From Streptomyces lichenis (GTDB taxonomy: Bacteria; Actinomycetota; Actinomycetes; Streptomycetales; Streptomycetaceae), in contig NZ_JALPTH010000012.1 of assembly GCF_023218175.1 (NCBI RefSeq), positions 124,001-188,000 of the forward strand: a DNA stretch of 64,000 nucleotides, given 5' to 3'. This document shows, in pieces, positions 36,959 through 46,887 of this stretch. Position 1 is the stretch's first letter; the number at the start of each line of letters is the position of its first letter. Both the position numbers and the translations under genes were made by a program. A model generated the notes under the pieces. The model did no database searches, was not told where the DNA came from, and was given only the letters and a program-made list of their open reading frames with translations.

Positions 36959-39472
36959 TCAGAGCTGCCCGACGTCGGTCACCCGGACCACCGCGAGGCC
37001 CTCCTCGTCGGAGGCGGCGAGGTCCACCTCCGCGCTGATGCCCCAGTCGTGGTCGCCGTTGGGGTCGGCGAAGGTCTGCCGCACCCGCCACAGCCCGTGC
37101 GCCTCGTCCTCCTCGATGGACAGCAGCTTGGGGCCGCGCGCGTCCGGGCCGGTGCCCAGGTCCTCGTACTCCTCCCAGTACGCGTCCATCGCCTCCGCCC
37201 ACTTCTCCTCGTCCCAGCCCGACTCGGCGTCCAGCTCGCCCAGTTGGGCCACCTGGTCCAGCGCGGCCAGCTCCACCCGGCGGAACATCGCGTTGCGCAC
37301 CAGCACCCGGAAGGCGCGGGCGTTGGCGGTGACCGGACGCACCTGGTCGGCCTTCTCCTGGGCCTGCTCGGCGGTCTCCACCTCCGGGTTGGCCAGCTGC
37401 TCCCACTCGTCGAGCAGCGAGGAGTCCACCTGCCGGACCATCTCGCCCAGCCAGGCGATCAGATCCTCCAGGTCCTCGGTCTTCAGGTCGTCCGGGATGG
37501 TGTGGTCCAGTGCCTTGTACGCGCTCGCCAGATAGCGCAGCACGATCCCCTCGGTCCGGGCCAGCTCGTAGAACGAGGTGAACTCGGTGAAGGAGAGCGC
37601 CCGTTCGTACATGTCCCGGATCACCGACTTCGGCGACACCGGATGGTCGCCGACCCAGGGGTGGGACGTGCGGTAGAGGTTGTACGCGTGCCAGAGCAGC
37701 TCCTCCAGCGGCTTCGGGTACGACACCTCCTGGAGCCGCTCCATCCGCTCCTCGTACTCGACCCCGTCGGCCTTCATCGCCGCGACCGCCTCGCCGCGGG
37801 CCTTGTTCTGCTGGGCGGCCAGGATCTGCCGCGGGTCGTCCAGGGTGGACTCCACCACCGAGACCATGTCCAGCGCGTACGAGGGGGAGGCCGGGTCCAG
37901 CAGCTCGAAGGCGGCCAGCGCGAAGGTGGACAGCGGCTGGTTGAGCGCGAAGTCCTGCTGAAGGTCGACGGTCAGCCGGATCCGGCGTCCCTCGGCGTCC
38001 GGGGTGTCCAGCCGCTCGACCACCCCGCCGTCCAGCAGCGAGCGGTAGATGGCGATCGCCCGCCGGATGTGCCGCAGCTGGTTCCTGCGCGGCTCGTGGT
38101 TGTCCTCAAGCAGCCGGCGCATCGCGGTGAACGCGTCGCCGGGGCGAGCGATCACCGACAGCAGCATGGTGTGGGTGACCCGGAAGCGGGAGGTCAGCGG
38201 CTCCGGGTCGGAGGCGATCAGCTTCTCGAAGGTGTTCTCCGACCAGGCGACGAACCCCTCCGGCGCCTTCTTCCGCACCACCTTGCGGCGCTTCTTGGGG
38301 TCGTCGCCCGCCTTGGCCAGCGCCTTCTCGTTCTCGATGACATGCTCGGGGGCCTGCGCCACCACGAACCCGGCGGTGTCGAAGCCGGCCCGCCCGGCCC
38401 GCCCGGCGATCTGGTGGAACTCCCGCGCCCGCAGGGTGCGCACCCGGCTGCCGTCGTACTTGGTCAGCGCGGTGAACAGCACCGTGCGGATGGGGACGTT
38501 GACCCCGACGCCCAGGGTGTCGGTCCCGCAGATCACCTTCAGCAGCCCGGCCTGCGCCAGCTTCTCCACCAGCCGCCGGTACTTCGGCAGCATCCCGGCG
38601 TGGTGCACCCCGATGCCGTGCCGGACGTAACGGGAGAGGTTGCGGCCGAACTTGGTGGTGAAGCGGAAGTTGCCGATCAGCTCGGCGATCCGGTCCTTCT
38701 CCTCCCGGGAGCACATGTTGATGCTCATCAGCGACTGCGCCCGCTCCACCGCCTGCGCCTGGGTGAAGTGCACGATGTAGACCGGCGCCTGCCTGGTGTC
38801 CAGCAGCTCGGTCAGCGTCTCGGTGATCGGCGTCAGCCGGTACTCGTACGACAGCGGCACCGGCCGCGTCGCCGAGCGCACCACCGCGGTCGGCCGGCCG
38901 GTGCGCCGGGTCAGGTCCTTCTCGAACATCGCGACATCGCCGAGCGTGGCCGACATCAGCACGAACTGCGCCTGCGGCAGCTCCAGCAGCGGGATCTGCC
39001 AGGCCCAGCCGCGGTCCGGCTCCGCGTAGAAGTGGAACTCGTCCATCACGACCTGGCCGATGTCGGCGTCCGCGCCGTCCCGCAGCGCGATCGACGCCAG
39101 CACCTCGGCCGTACAGCAGATCACCGGCGCGTCCGCGTTCACCGAGGCGTCCCCGGTGAGCATGCCGACGTTCTCGGTGCCGAACAGCTTGCAGAGGTCG
39201 AAGAACTTCTCCGACACCAGCGCCTTGATCGGCGCCGTGTAGAAGGTGACCTGGTCCTTCGCCAGCGCGGTGAAGTGCGCCCCCGCCGCCACCAGGCTCT
39301 TGCCGGAGCCGGTCGGCGTGGAGAGGATCACGTTCGCCCCCGACACCACCTCGATCAGCGCCTCCTCCTGCGCGGGATAGAGGGTGATACCGCGCCCCTG
39401 GGCCCATGACGAGAAGGCCTCGAAGAGGGCATCGGGGTCGGCGTCCGGCGGCAGCTGATCGATAAGGGTCAC
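36959..39472 (-). CDS. Ski2/Mtr4-like DEAD/DEAH-box RNA helicase
   Basis: The 837-residue protein starts at a GTG at 39472, with MTLIDQLPPDADPDALF as N-terminus. Walker A is STPTGSGKS at residues 51-59 and motif II is DEFH at 144-147; SATLGD and QIAGRAGRAGFD are motifs III and VI. The C-terminal half is the DUF3516 region found in actinobacterial homologues. It resembles the Ski2/Mtr4 class that threads RNA to exonucleases, so a role in RNA turnover is likely but unproven here. No exonuclease gene is adjacent. Confidence 0.9.
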   Translation of the reverse strand: MTLIDQLPPDADPDALFEAFSSWAQGRGITLYPAQEEALIEVVSGANVILSTPTGSGKSLVAAGAHFTALAKDQVTFYTAPIKALVSEKFFDLCKLFGTENVGMLTGDASVNADAPVICCTAEVLASIALRDGADADIGQVVMDEFHFYAEPDRGWAWQIPLLELPQAQFVLMSATLGDVAMFEKDLTRRTGRPTAVVRSATRPVPLSYEYRLTPITETLTELLDTRQAPVYIVHFTQAQAVERAQSLMSINMCSREEKDRIAELIGNFRFTTKFGRNLSRYVRHGIGVHHAGMLPKYRRLVEKLAQAGLLKVICGTDTLGVGVNVPIRTVLFTALTKYDGSRVRTLRAREFHQIAGRAGRAGFDTAGFVVAQAPEHVIENEKALAKAGDDPKKRRKVVRKKAPEGFVAWSENTFEKLIASDPEPLTSRFRVTHTMLLSVIARPGDAFTAMRRLLEDNHEPRRNQLRHIRRAIAIYRSLLDGGVVERLDTPDAEGRRIRLTVDLQQDFALNQPLSTFALAAFELLDPASPSYALDMVSVVESTLDDPRQILAAQQNKARGEAVAAMKADGVEYEERMERLQEVSYPKPLEELLWHAYNLYRTSHPWVGDHPVSPKSVIRDMYERALSFTEFTSFYELARTEGIVLRYLASAYKALDHTIPDDLKTEDLEDLIAWLGEMVRQVDSSLLDEWEQLANPEVETAEQAQEKADQVRPVTANARAFRVLVRNAMFRRVELAALDQVAQLGELDAESGWDEEKWAEAMDAYWEEYEDLGTGPDARGPKLLSIEEDEAHGLWRVRQTFADPNGDHDWGISAEVDLAASDEEGLAVVRVTDVGQL

Positions 39473-39765
39473 GACCCCATCTTGCCTGCCCGGAGCCCCG
39501 AAGGGAGAACCGGCCGTTCCCGCGAAGATCACCAAGCGTTACGCTTCCCGGGGCGGCCCGGCACCGAGAGCGGTGCGGCCCGTCCAGGCGTACGGGCAGC
39601 GGCTCGCGGGCAACACGGACGGTGGTGGCGCCACCACACAGGGGAAGTCCGGTGCCGCGCACACGACACGGGGGGCGGGGGCGGGATGCGGGGAGGGTGC
39701 CTGATCCGGGGCGGCAGCCGGGTCCATGGCGGCGCATGTCCGATGGTGGGCGGGGGAGCGGGCCG

Positions 39766-40557
39766 ATGATGGGGCCGGCGCACTCGCTGTCCGGAGCGGC
39801 GGCCTGGCTGGGCGTCGGCGCGGCCGCGGCCGCCACCGGCCACACCATGCCCTGGCCGGTGCTCCTGGCCGGCGCCCTGATCTGCGCGGGCGCCGCGCTC
39901 GCTCCCGATCTCGACCACAAGTCGGCCACCATCTCCCGCGCGTTCGGCCCGCTCTCGCGCGCCCTCTGCGGAATCGTGGACGCCGTCTCCTTCGCCGTCT
40001 ACAAGATCACCAAGTCCAAGAGGGACGCCCGCCGCACCGGCGGCCACCGCACCCTCACCCACACCGCGGTGTGGGCGGTGCTGATCGGCGCCGGCGCCTC
40101 CACGCTCGCCGTGGAGGGCGGCCGCTGGGCGGTGCTGGCCCTGCTCTTCGTCCATCTGGTGCTGGCCGTCGAGGGACTGCTGTGGCGGGCCGCCCGGGTC
40201 TCCAGCGACGTCCTGGTCTGGCTACTCGGCGCCACCAGTGCCTGGATCCTCGCCGGGGTGCTCGACCAGCCCGGCAACGGCGCCTACTGGCTGGTCACCG
40301 ACCCCGAGCTGGCGTACGCCTGGATCGGGCTGCCCATCGTGCTGGGCGCCCTGGTCCATGACATCGGCGACGCCCTGACCATCTCGGGCTGCCCGATCCT
40401 GTGGCCCCTGCCCATCGCGGGCAAGCGCTGGTACCCGCTCGGCCCGCCCTCGGTGCTGCGCTTCCGGGCCGGCAGCTGGGTCGAGCTCAAGATCCTCATG
40501 CCCGTCTTCATGCTCGCGGGCGGTGTGGGCGCCGCGGCGGCACTGAACCTGATCTGA
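39766..40557 (+). CDS. Membrane-bound metal-dependent hydrolase (YdjM-like)
   Basis: The product of about 263 residues is polytopic. Conserved polar residues sit at helix ends: MGPAHSLSGA (His), LAPDLDHKSATISR (DxDH, a metal motif) and GGHRTLTHT (HRxxTH). That is the pattern of the YdjM/LexA-induced membrane hydrolase family. LVHDIGDALTISGCPILWPLP adds a second His/Asp block. Start could be either of two adjacent ATGs (39766 or 39769) behind GGGGGAG. The reaction is unknown. Confidence 0.82.
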   Translation: MMGPAHSLSGAAAWLGVGAAAAATGHTMPWPVLLAGALICAGAALAPDLDHKSATISRAFGPLSRALCGIVDAVSFAVYKITKSKRDARRTGGHRTLTHTAVWAVLIGAGASTLAVEGGRWAVLALLFVHLVLAVEGLLWRAARVSSDVLVWLLGATSAWILAGVLDQPGNGAYWLVTDPELAYAWIGLPIVLGALVHDIGDALTISGCPILWPLPIAGKRWYPLGPPSVLRFRAGSWVELKILMPVFMLAGGVGAAAALNLI

Positions 40558-40628
40558 CCGGGAGCCGGACACGGGGGCGGGTGCCGGCGACCCTGCGCGG
40601 CGGCCCGGGCGGGGGCTCGGGCAGGGCC

Positions 40629-40669
40629 GGGCTTTACGGGCGCCTCCGCGGGGCCCACCCGTAAAGCCC
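40629..40669. terminator. Bidirectional terminator
   Basis: GGGCTTTACGGG (40629-40640) and CCCGTAAAGCCC (40658-40669) are perfect 12-base inverted repeats with a 17-base GC-rich loop. They lie between the convergent hydrolase and ABC-transporter stops. Confidence 0.8.
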
Positions 40670-40683
40670 CGCTGAGGGCGCCG

Positions 40684-42474
40684 TCACCCGTGCCAGGACC
40701 GCCACAGCGAGGCGTACGCCCCGCCGGCCGCGACCAGTTCGTCGTGTCCGCCCAGCTCGGTGATCCGGCCGTCCTCCACCACCGCGATCACATCCGCGTC
40801 ATGCGCGGTGTGCAACCGGTGGGCGATCGCCACCACCGTACGGCCGTCCAGCACCCGCGCCAGCGAGCGCTCCAGCCGGCGGGCCGCCCGGGGGTCCAGC
40901 AGCGAGGTCGCCTCGTCCAGCACCAGGGTGTGCGGGTCGGCCAGCACCAGCCGGGCCAGCGCGATCTGCTGGGCCTGCGCCGGGGTCAGCGCCAGGCCGC
41001 CGGAGCCCACCGCGGTGTCCAGCCGCTCGGCCAGGGCGCGCGCCCATCCGTCGGCGCCCACCGCGGCGAGCGCGGCCCACAGCTCCTCGTCACCGCTGTC
41101 CACCCGCGCCAGCAGCAGGTTGTCCCGGAGCGAACCGGTGAAGACGTGGTGCTCCTGGTTGACCAGGGCCACCTGCTCCCGCACCCGCTCGGCCGGCATC
41201 CGGGACAGCTCGGCCGCCCCCAGCGTCACCCGCCCGGTACGCGGCCCGTAGATCCCGGCCAGCAGCCGGCCCAGGGTGGACTTGCCCGCGCCGGACGGGC
41301 CGACCAGGGCCACCCGGGTGCCGGGCGGCACCTCCAGCGACACCCGGTGCAGCACGTCCACCCCCTCGCGGTAGCCGAAGCGCACCTCCTGCGCCCGCAC
41401 TTCGCGGCCCTCCGGCCGTACCCCGGGGTCGCCCGCGTCCGGCTCGATCTCCCGGACCCCGACCAGCCGGGCCAGCGACACCTGGGCGATCTGCAACTCG
41501 TCGTACCAGCGCAGGATCAGCCCCACCGGCTCCACCAGCATCTGCGCCAGCAGCGCGCCGGTGGTCAGCTGGCCCACGTCCAGCCAGCCGCGCAGCACGC
41601 CCACCCCGCCGACCAGCACCACCGCGACCAGCACCGTCATATGGCTGAGGCTGACCACCGGGAAGAGCACCGACCGCAGGAACAGGGTGTACCGCTCCCA
41701 GGCCGTCCACTCCCTGATCCGCCGGTCGGACTGCGCGATCCGCCGCGCGCCCAGCCGGTGCGCCTCGATGGTGCGGCCCGCGTCCACCGTCTCGGCCAGC
41801 ACCGAGGCGACCGCCGCGTACCCGGCCGACTCGGAGCGGTACGCGGCCGGGGCCCGCCGGAAGTACCAGCGGCAGCCGACGATCAGCAGCGGCGCGGCCA
41901 CCAGCACCGCGAGCGCCAGCGGCGGCGCGGTGACCGCCAGACCGCCCAGCAGCAGCCCGGCCCAGACCACACCGATCGCCAGCTGCGGCACGGCCTCCCG
42001 CATCGCCTCCGCCAGCCGGTCCACGTCCGTGGTGATCCGCGACAGCAGATCGCCCGTACCCGCCCGCTCCAGCACCCCCGGCGGCAGCTTCACCGACCGG
42101 ACCAGGAAGTCCTCGCGCAGATCGGCGAGCATCTCCTCGCCGAGCATCGCACCGCGCAGCCGCACCATCCGGACGAACACCGTCTGCACGGCCAGCGCCC
42201 CGGCGAACACCGCGACCGTCTGCGGCAGATACAGCTCCCGCGCCCCCTCGGCCAGCCGGTCCACCAGCGCGCCGAGCAGCGCCGGGCCCACCATGGACGC
42301 GACCACCGCGACCGCGTTGACCGTCACCAGCAGCGTGAACGCCCGCCGGTGGCGGCGCAGCAGCTGCTGGACGTACCCGCGTACGGTCGCCGCCCCGGCC
42401 ACCGGCAGGATCGTCGCCGTCTCCGGTGCCGCCGGGTCGTACTCCGGCGGCGCCACCCCGATCACCCGGCTCAT
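40684..42474 (-). CDS. ABC exporter subunit with intact Walker A but degenerate signature
   Basis: The 596-residue half-exporter starts at the ATG at 42474, overlapping the stop of the upstream subunit gene as ATGA. A six-helix membrane domain covers about residues 45-320. The ATPase domain has GPSGAGKST near residue 392, LVLDEATSLLD and a switch His in AIAHRLH. The signature reads LTPAQAQQIALAR instead of LSGGQ-type. In a head-to-tail dimer this degenerate signature would face the degenerate Walker A of the partner. The substrate is unknown. Confidence 0.9.
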   Translation of the reverse strand: MSRVIGVAPPEYDPAAPETATILPVAGAATVRGYVQQLLRRHRRAFTLLVTVNAVAVVASMVGPALLGALVDRLAEGARELYLPQTVAVFAGALAVQTVFVRMVRLRGAMLGEEMLADLREDFLVRSVKLPPGVLERAGTGDLLSRITTDVDRLAEAMREAVPQLAIGVVWAGLLLGGLAVTAPPLALAVLVAAPLLIVGCRWYFRRAPAAYRSESAGYAAVASVLAETVDAGRTIEAHRLGARRIAQSDRRIREWTAWERYTLFLRSVLFPVVSLSHMTVLVAVVLVGGVGVLRGWLDVGQLTTGALLAQMLVEPVGLILRWYDELQIAQVSLARLVGVREIEPDAGDPGVRPEGREVRAQEVRFGYREGVDVLHRVSLEVPPGTRVALVGPSGAGKSTLGRLLAGIYGPRTGRVTLGAAELSRMPAERVREQVALVNQEHHVFTGSLRDNLLLARVDSGDEELWAALAAVGADGWARALAERLDTAVGSGGLALTPAQAQQIALARLVLADPHTLVLDEATSLLDPRAARRLERSLARVLDGRTVVAIAHRLHTAHDADVIAVVEDGRITELGGHDELVAAGGAYASLWRSWHG

Positions 42475-44321
42475 GCCGGCTCCTCCATCTCCACCCGTCC
42501 GCGGCCGGAGGCCGACTCGCGGTCGTCCTTCTCGTCCTCCGTCTCGCGGGTCACCACCGCCCGGTAGCGGGGCTCGTCCCGCAGCAGCGCCCGGTGGGTG
42601 CCGACCGCCGCCACCCGGCCCTCGTGCACCAGCACCACCCGGTCCGCCACGTCCAGCAGCAGCGGCGAGGAGGCCAGCACCACCGTCGTACGGCCCGCGC
42701 GCAGCCGGCGGACACTCTCGGCGACCCGCGCCTCGGTGTGCGAGTCCACCGCCGAGGTCGGCTCGTCCAGCACCAGCACCTGAGGGTCGGTCACCAGCGA
42801 GCGGGCCAGGGCCAGCCGCTGGCGCTGGCCACCGGAGAGGGAACGGCCGCGCTCGGTGATCCTGGTCGCCATCGGGTCGCCGCCACCGTCCGGTGACGCC
42901 TGCGCCAGCGCGTCCAGCACATCCCCGCAGCGCGCCGCCGCCAGCGCCTCGTCCACCGGGACGGACCCGGAGGACGGTACGTCCAGCAGCTCCCGCAGCG
43001 TCCCGGAGAGCAGCACCGGGTCCTTGTCCTGCACCAGGACGGCGGTCCGCGCCAGGTCGAGCGGCAGCCCGTCCAGCGGCACCCCGCCGAGCCGCACCGA
43101 GGCGTGCTCCTCGGCGGCGGGCCGCGCGGTCGTAGCCTTCTCGTCCGCGCCGCCGCTCTCCTGGTCCGGGCCCGCCGGGTGGCCGCCCAGCCGCTCGGCG
43201 AGGCGGCCCGCCGCGTCCGGGTCGCCGCACACCACGGCGGTCAGCAGCCCCTCGGGGGCGCGCAGCCCGGTCACCGGGTCGTACAGCTCGCCCTTGGGGA
43301 GCTGCTGCCCCGCCTCGGCCGGGTCCGTCCGGGACAGTGCCAGCACCCGCGCCGCGCGCCGCGCCGAGGGACGGGAGAAGGAGAAGGCCATCGCGATCTC
43401 CTCGAAGTGGCGCAGCGGGTACGCGGTGAGGGCGACCGCGCTGTAGACGGTGACCAGCTCGCCCACCGAGATCCGCCCGTCGGCGGCCAGCCCCGCCCCG
43501 TACACCACCACCGCGATCAGCATCAGTCCCGGCAGCACCACCTGGATGGCGGCGATCAGCGCCCACATCCGGGCGCTGCGGACCGCGGCCGTCCGCACCT
43601 CCTGGGAGGCCGCGCGGTAACGCCCCAGGAACAGCTCCTCACCGCCGATGCCGCGCAGCACCCGCAGTCCGGCGACCGTGTCGGAGGCCAGCTCGGTGGC
43701 GTACCCGGCCTTCTCCCGCTGGGCGTCGGCCCGGCGGGTGGCGCGGGGGAGCAGCGGCAGCGCCGCCAGGGCCAGCACCGGCATCCCGGCGGCGACGACC
43801 CAGCCCAGCGCGGGCGCGTAGACCACCAGCCCGACGCAGACCAGCACCAGCGAGAGCGCCGCCGCGAGGAACCGCGACAGCGCCTCCACGAACCAGCCGA
43901 TCTTCTCCACGTCGCCGGTGGACACCGCGACCACCTCGCCGGCCGCGACCCGCTGGGTCAGCACCGAGCCGAGCGCGGCCGTCCGGCGGGCCAGCAGCTG
44001 CTGCACCCGGGCGGCCGCGGTGATCCAGTTGGTGACCGCGGTCCGGTGCAGCATGGTGTCGCCGAGCGCGATCGCCCCGCCCAGGGCCGCGATCAGCGCG
44101 GCCGACCAGCCCAGCGCGCTGCCCGAGCGGTCGACCACCGCCTGCACGGCGCGTCCGACGGCCAGGGGCAGCGCGGCCAGTGCGGCGAAGTGCAGCAGCC
44201 CCCAGCCCAGGGAGCGCAGCTGGCCGCCGAGCTGGTTGCGTCCGAGCCAGACCAGGAACCGGGTCCCCGACCGGACGTCCGGAACGCCGGGGTCCTGATA
44301 GGGGAGGTGGTGAATCCGCAT
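42471..44321 (-). CDS. ABC exporter subunit with degenerate Walker A and H-loop
   Basis: The 616-residue partner half-exporter has an N-terminal membrane domain and an ATPase domain with a canonical signature, LSGGQRQRLALARSL near residue 492, and Walker B LVLDEPTSAVD. Where Walker A should be the sequence reads TAVVCGDPDAAGRLAERLGG near residue 360, with no GKS/T. The switch His is replaced (VVLASSPLLLD). A charged insert (DQESGGADEKATTARPAAEE) follows. It should not bind ATP at its own site and works only with the other subunit. ATG at 44321. Confidence 0.9.
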   Translation of the reverse strand: MRIHHLPYQDPGVPDVRSGTRFLVWLGRNQLGGQLRSLGWGLLHFAALAALPLAVGRAVQAVVDRSGSALGWSAALIAALGGAIALGDTMLHRTAVTNWITAAARVQQLLARRTAALGSVLTQRVAAGEVVAVSTGDVEKIGWFVEALSRFLAAALSLVLVCVGLVVYAPALGWVVAAGMPVLALAALPLLPRATRRADAQREKAGYATELASDTVAGLRVLRGIGGEELFLGRYRAASQEVRTAAVRSARMWALIAAIQVVLPGLMLIAVVVYGAGLAADGRISVGELVTVYSAVALTAYPLRHFEEIAMAFSFSRPSARRAARVLALSRTDPAEAGQQLPKGELYDPVTGLRAPEGLLTAVVCGDPDAAGRLAERLGGHPAGPDQESGGADEKATTARPAAEEHASVRLGGVPLDGLPLDLARTAVLVQDKDPVLLSGTLRELLDVPSSGSVPVDEALAAARCGDVLDALAQASPDGGGDPMATRITERGRSLSGGQRQRLALARSLVTDPQVLVLDEPTSAVDSHTEARVAESVRRLRAGRTTVVLASSPLLLDVADRVVLVHEGRVAAVGTHRALLRDEPRYRAVVTRETEDEKDDRESASGRGRVEMEEPA

Positions 44322-44427
44322 GACGTCCCAGGGTCTCGGCGGGCACAGGTCCAGACCTGCAAGGCTCCCGCCCCCCGACGCCCGGCGGCAACCGATTTAC
44401 CGCCTCGTCACCGCCTCCGGGCCCGGC

Positions 44428-44949
44428 TCAGCAGCCGCGCTCGGGCACTCCGTCGATTCCGTCGACCAGGGTGGACAGCAGACCGCCCAGCACCTCGCGC
44501 TGCTCCTTGGTGAGCGGGGCGAGCACATCCTCCGCCGCCGCCCGGCGGGCGCCGCGCAGGGTGCGCAGGGTCTCCCGGCCCGCCTCCGTGAGCTCGATCC
44601 GCACCACCCGCCGGTTCGCCGGGTCGGCGACCCGGCGCACCCGCCCGCCGGCCTCCAGCCCGTCCACCAGGCTGGTGATCGCGCGGGGCACCACCTCCAG
44701 CCGCGCCGCCAGGTCCGCCATCCGGGGCGCCCCCTCGTGGTGGGCCACCGCGCGCAGCAGCCGGGACTGCGCCGGGGTGATCGCCACCTCGGCGGACTCC
44801 AGCTGCCGCTTCTGGCTGCGGTGGATACGGCGGGTCAGCCGCAGCAGCTGCTCGGCCAGCACCCCGTCCGGATCCGGCGCCGGAAGCGGGGCGGGGGCGG
44901 GGGGCTCATGACCGGCGGCGGAGGGGAGACCGGAGGCGGGGGAGTCCAT
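44428..44949 (-). CDS. MarR-family regulator
   Basis: The 173-residue protein has a winged-helix MarR core: ITPAQSRLLRAVAHHEGAPRMADLAARLEVVPRAITSLVDGLEAGGRVRRVADPANRRVVRIELTEAG. A Pro/Ala-rich N-terminal stretch of about 30 residues precedes it. It is divergent from an ABC exporter gene and also directly upstream of the heterodimeric exporter on the same strand, so it may regulate one or both. A palindrome covers the divergent promoter. Confidence 0.9.
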   Translation of the reverse strand: MDSPASGLPSAAGHEPPAPAPLPAPDPDGVLAEQLLRLTRRIHRSQKRQLESAEVAITPAQSRLLRAVAHHEGAPRMADLAARLEVVPRAITSLVDGLEAGGRVRRVADPANRRVVRIELTEAGRETLRTLRGARRAAAEDVLAPLTKEQREVLGGLLSTLVDGIDGVPERGC

Positions 44950-44971
44950 GGCGGAATACTATCAGGACCAT

Positions 44972-45006
44972 GCTCATTGTGAAGTAGGGTAACAGTGAGC
45001 TAGGCT
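44972..45006 (+). promoter_or_regulatory. MarR operator overlapping the exporter promoter
   Basis: GCTCATTGT (44972-44980) and ACAGTGAGC (44992-45000) form an inverted repeat matching at 8 of 9 positions with an 11-base spacer. TTGTGA at 44977-44982 and TAGGCT at 45001-45006, spaced by 18, make a plausible promoter for the exporter at 45058. The repeat therefore covers the -35 to -10 region, ideal for repression by the divergent MarR protein. Confidence 0.6.
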
Positions 45007-45057
45007 CTGCAAAGATCACCGCCCTGGCTCACCCGCTCACCCCTTCCGAAGGAGCCC

Positions 45058-46869
45058 ATGCCCCGCCCCGAGAAGCCCCGATGGACGCCACCGCCGCCGG
45101 ACCCCGACCAGCCGCCGGTGGAGGTCCGGCGCATCCTGCGCCTGTTCCGCCCCTACCGCGGCCGGCTCGCCGTGGTCGGGCTGCTGGTCGGCGCCTCCTC
45201 GCTGGTCTCCGTCGTCTCCCCGTTCCTGCTCCGCGAGATCCTGGACACCGCCATCCCGCAGGGCCGCACCGGCCTCCTCACGCTGCTCGCGTTCGGCATG
45301 ATCCTCACCGCCGTGGTGACCAGCGTCTTCAACGTGCTGCAGACGCTGATCTCCACGACGGTCGGCCAGCGTGTGATGCACGATCTGCGCACCGCCGTCT
45401 ACGGCCAGCTCCAGCGCATGCCGCTGGCCTTCTTCACCCGCACCCGGACCGGCGAGGTGCAGTCGCGGATCGCCAACGACATCGGCGGCATGCAGTCCAC
45501 GGTCACCTCCACGGCCACCTCGCTGGTCTCCAACCTCACCGCGGTCACCGCCACCGTCGTCGCCATGCTGGCACTCGACTGGCGGCTGACGGTCGTCTCG
45601 CTGCTGCTGATGCCCGTCTTCGTCTGGATCAGCCGGAGGGTGGGCCGGGAGCGCGAGAAGATCACCACCCAGCGGCAGAAGCAGATGGCCGCCATGGCGG
45701 CGACGGTCACCGAGTCGCTGTCGGTCAGCGGCATCCTGCTCGGCCGCACCATGGGCCGCGCCGACTCGCTCACCCGCTCCTTCGCCGCCGAGTCCGAGCG
45801 GCTGGCCGGCCTCGAAGTGCGCGCCTCCATGGCCGGACGCTGGCGGATGTCCACCATCGGCATGGTGATGGCCGCCCTGCCGGCCCTGCTCTACTGGGCC
45901 GCCGGCCTCGCCCTCCAGTCCGGCGGACCCGCGGTCTCCATCGGCACCCTGGTCGCCTTCGTCTCGCTCCAGCAGGGCCTGTTCCGGCCCGCCGTCAGCC
46001 TGCTCTCCACCGGCGTCGACCTCCAGACCTCCCTCGCCCTCTTCCGCCGCATCTTCGAATACCTGGACCTCCCGGTCGAGATCACCGAGCCCGCCCGGCC
46101 GGTCCCCCTTCCCTCCGTCCGCGGCGAGGTCCGCTTCGAGGACGTGCGCTTCCGCTACGACGACAAGGGCGCCCCCGCGCTCGACGGCATCGAGCTGACC
46201 GTCCCGGCCGGCGGCAGCCTCGCCGTCGTCGGCCCCACCGGCTCCGGCAAGTCCACGCTCAGCTATCTGGTGCCGCGGCTGTACGACGTCACCGGGGGCC
46301 GGGTCACCCTCGACGGGGTGGACGTCCGCGACCTGGACTTCGGCACCCTGGCCAGGGCCGTGGGCGTGGTCTCCCAGGAGACCTACCTCTTCCACGCCTC
46401 CGTCGCCGACAACCTCCGCTTCGCCAGGCCGGACGCCACCGACGAGGAGATCGAGGCCGCCGCCAGGGCCGCCCAGATCCACGAGCACATAGCCTCCCTC
46501 CCCGACGGCTACGACACCCTGGTCGGCGAGCGCGGCTACCGCTTCTCCGGCGGCGAGAAGCAGCGCCTCGCCATCGCCCGCACCATCCTGCGCGACCCGC
46601 CGGTGCTCATCCTGGACGAGGCCACCAGCGCCCTGGACACCCGCACCGAGCACGCGGTGCAGGAGGCCATCGACGCCCTCTCCGCCGGGCGCACCACCAT
46701 CACCATCGCCCACCGGCTCTCCACCGTCCGGGACGCCGACGAGATCGTGGTCCTGGACTCCGGGCACATAGCCGAGCGCGGCACCCATGACGAGCTGCTG
46801 GCCAAGGACGGCCGCTACGCCGCCCTGGTCCGCGGCGACACCGCCCTGGTTCCCGCCACCACCCCCTGA
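45058..46869 (+). CDS. ABC exporter (homodimer-type fused membrane/ATPase)
   Basis: The 603-residue half-transporter has the MsbA/LmrA layout: six membrane helices in about residues 35-320, then an ATPase domain. The ATPase has VVGPTGSGKSTL near residue 390, FSGGEKQRLAIARTIL, LILDEATSALD and the switch His in ITIAHRLST, all canonical. The ATG at 45058 follows GAAGGAG. It is divergent from the MarR gene and ends in a strong terminator. Exported drug, lipid or peptide is unknown. Confidence 0.92.
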   Translation: MPRPEKPRWTPPPPDPDQPPVEVRRILRLFRPYRGRLAVVGLLVGASSLVSVVSPFLLREILDTAIPQGRTGLLTLLAFGMILTAVVTSVFNVLQTLISTTVGQRVMHDLRTAVYGQLQRMPLAFFTRTRTGEVQSRIANDIGGMQSTVTSTATSLVSNLTAVTATVVAMLALDWRLTVVSLLLMPVFVWISRRVGREREKITTQRQKQMAAMAATVTESLSVSGILLGRTMGRADSLTRSFAAESERLAGLEVRASMAGRWRMSTIGMVMAALPALLYWAAGLALQSGGPAVSIGTLVAFVSLQQGLFRPAVSLLSTGVDLQTSLALFRRIFEYLDLPVEITEPARPVPLPSVRGEVRFEDVRFRYDDKGAPALDGIELTVPAGGSLAVVGPTGSGKSTLSYLVPRLYDVTGGRVTLDGVDVRDLDFGTLARAVGVVSQETYLFHASVADNLRFARPDATDEEIEAAARAAQIHEHIASLPDGYDTLVGERGYRFSGGEKQRLAIARTILRDPPVLILDEATSALDTRTEHAVQEAIDALSAGRTTITIAHRLSTVRDADEIVVLDSGHIAERGTHDELLAKDGRYAALVRGDTALVPATTP

Positions 46870-46887
46870 CCCCTCCCTCCGCAAAAG

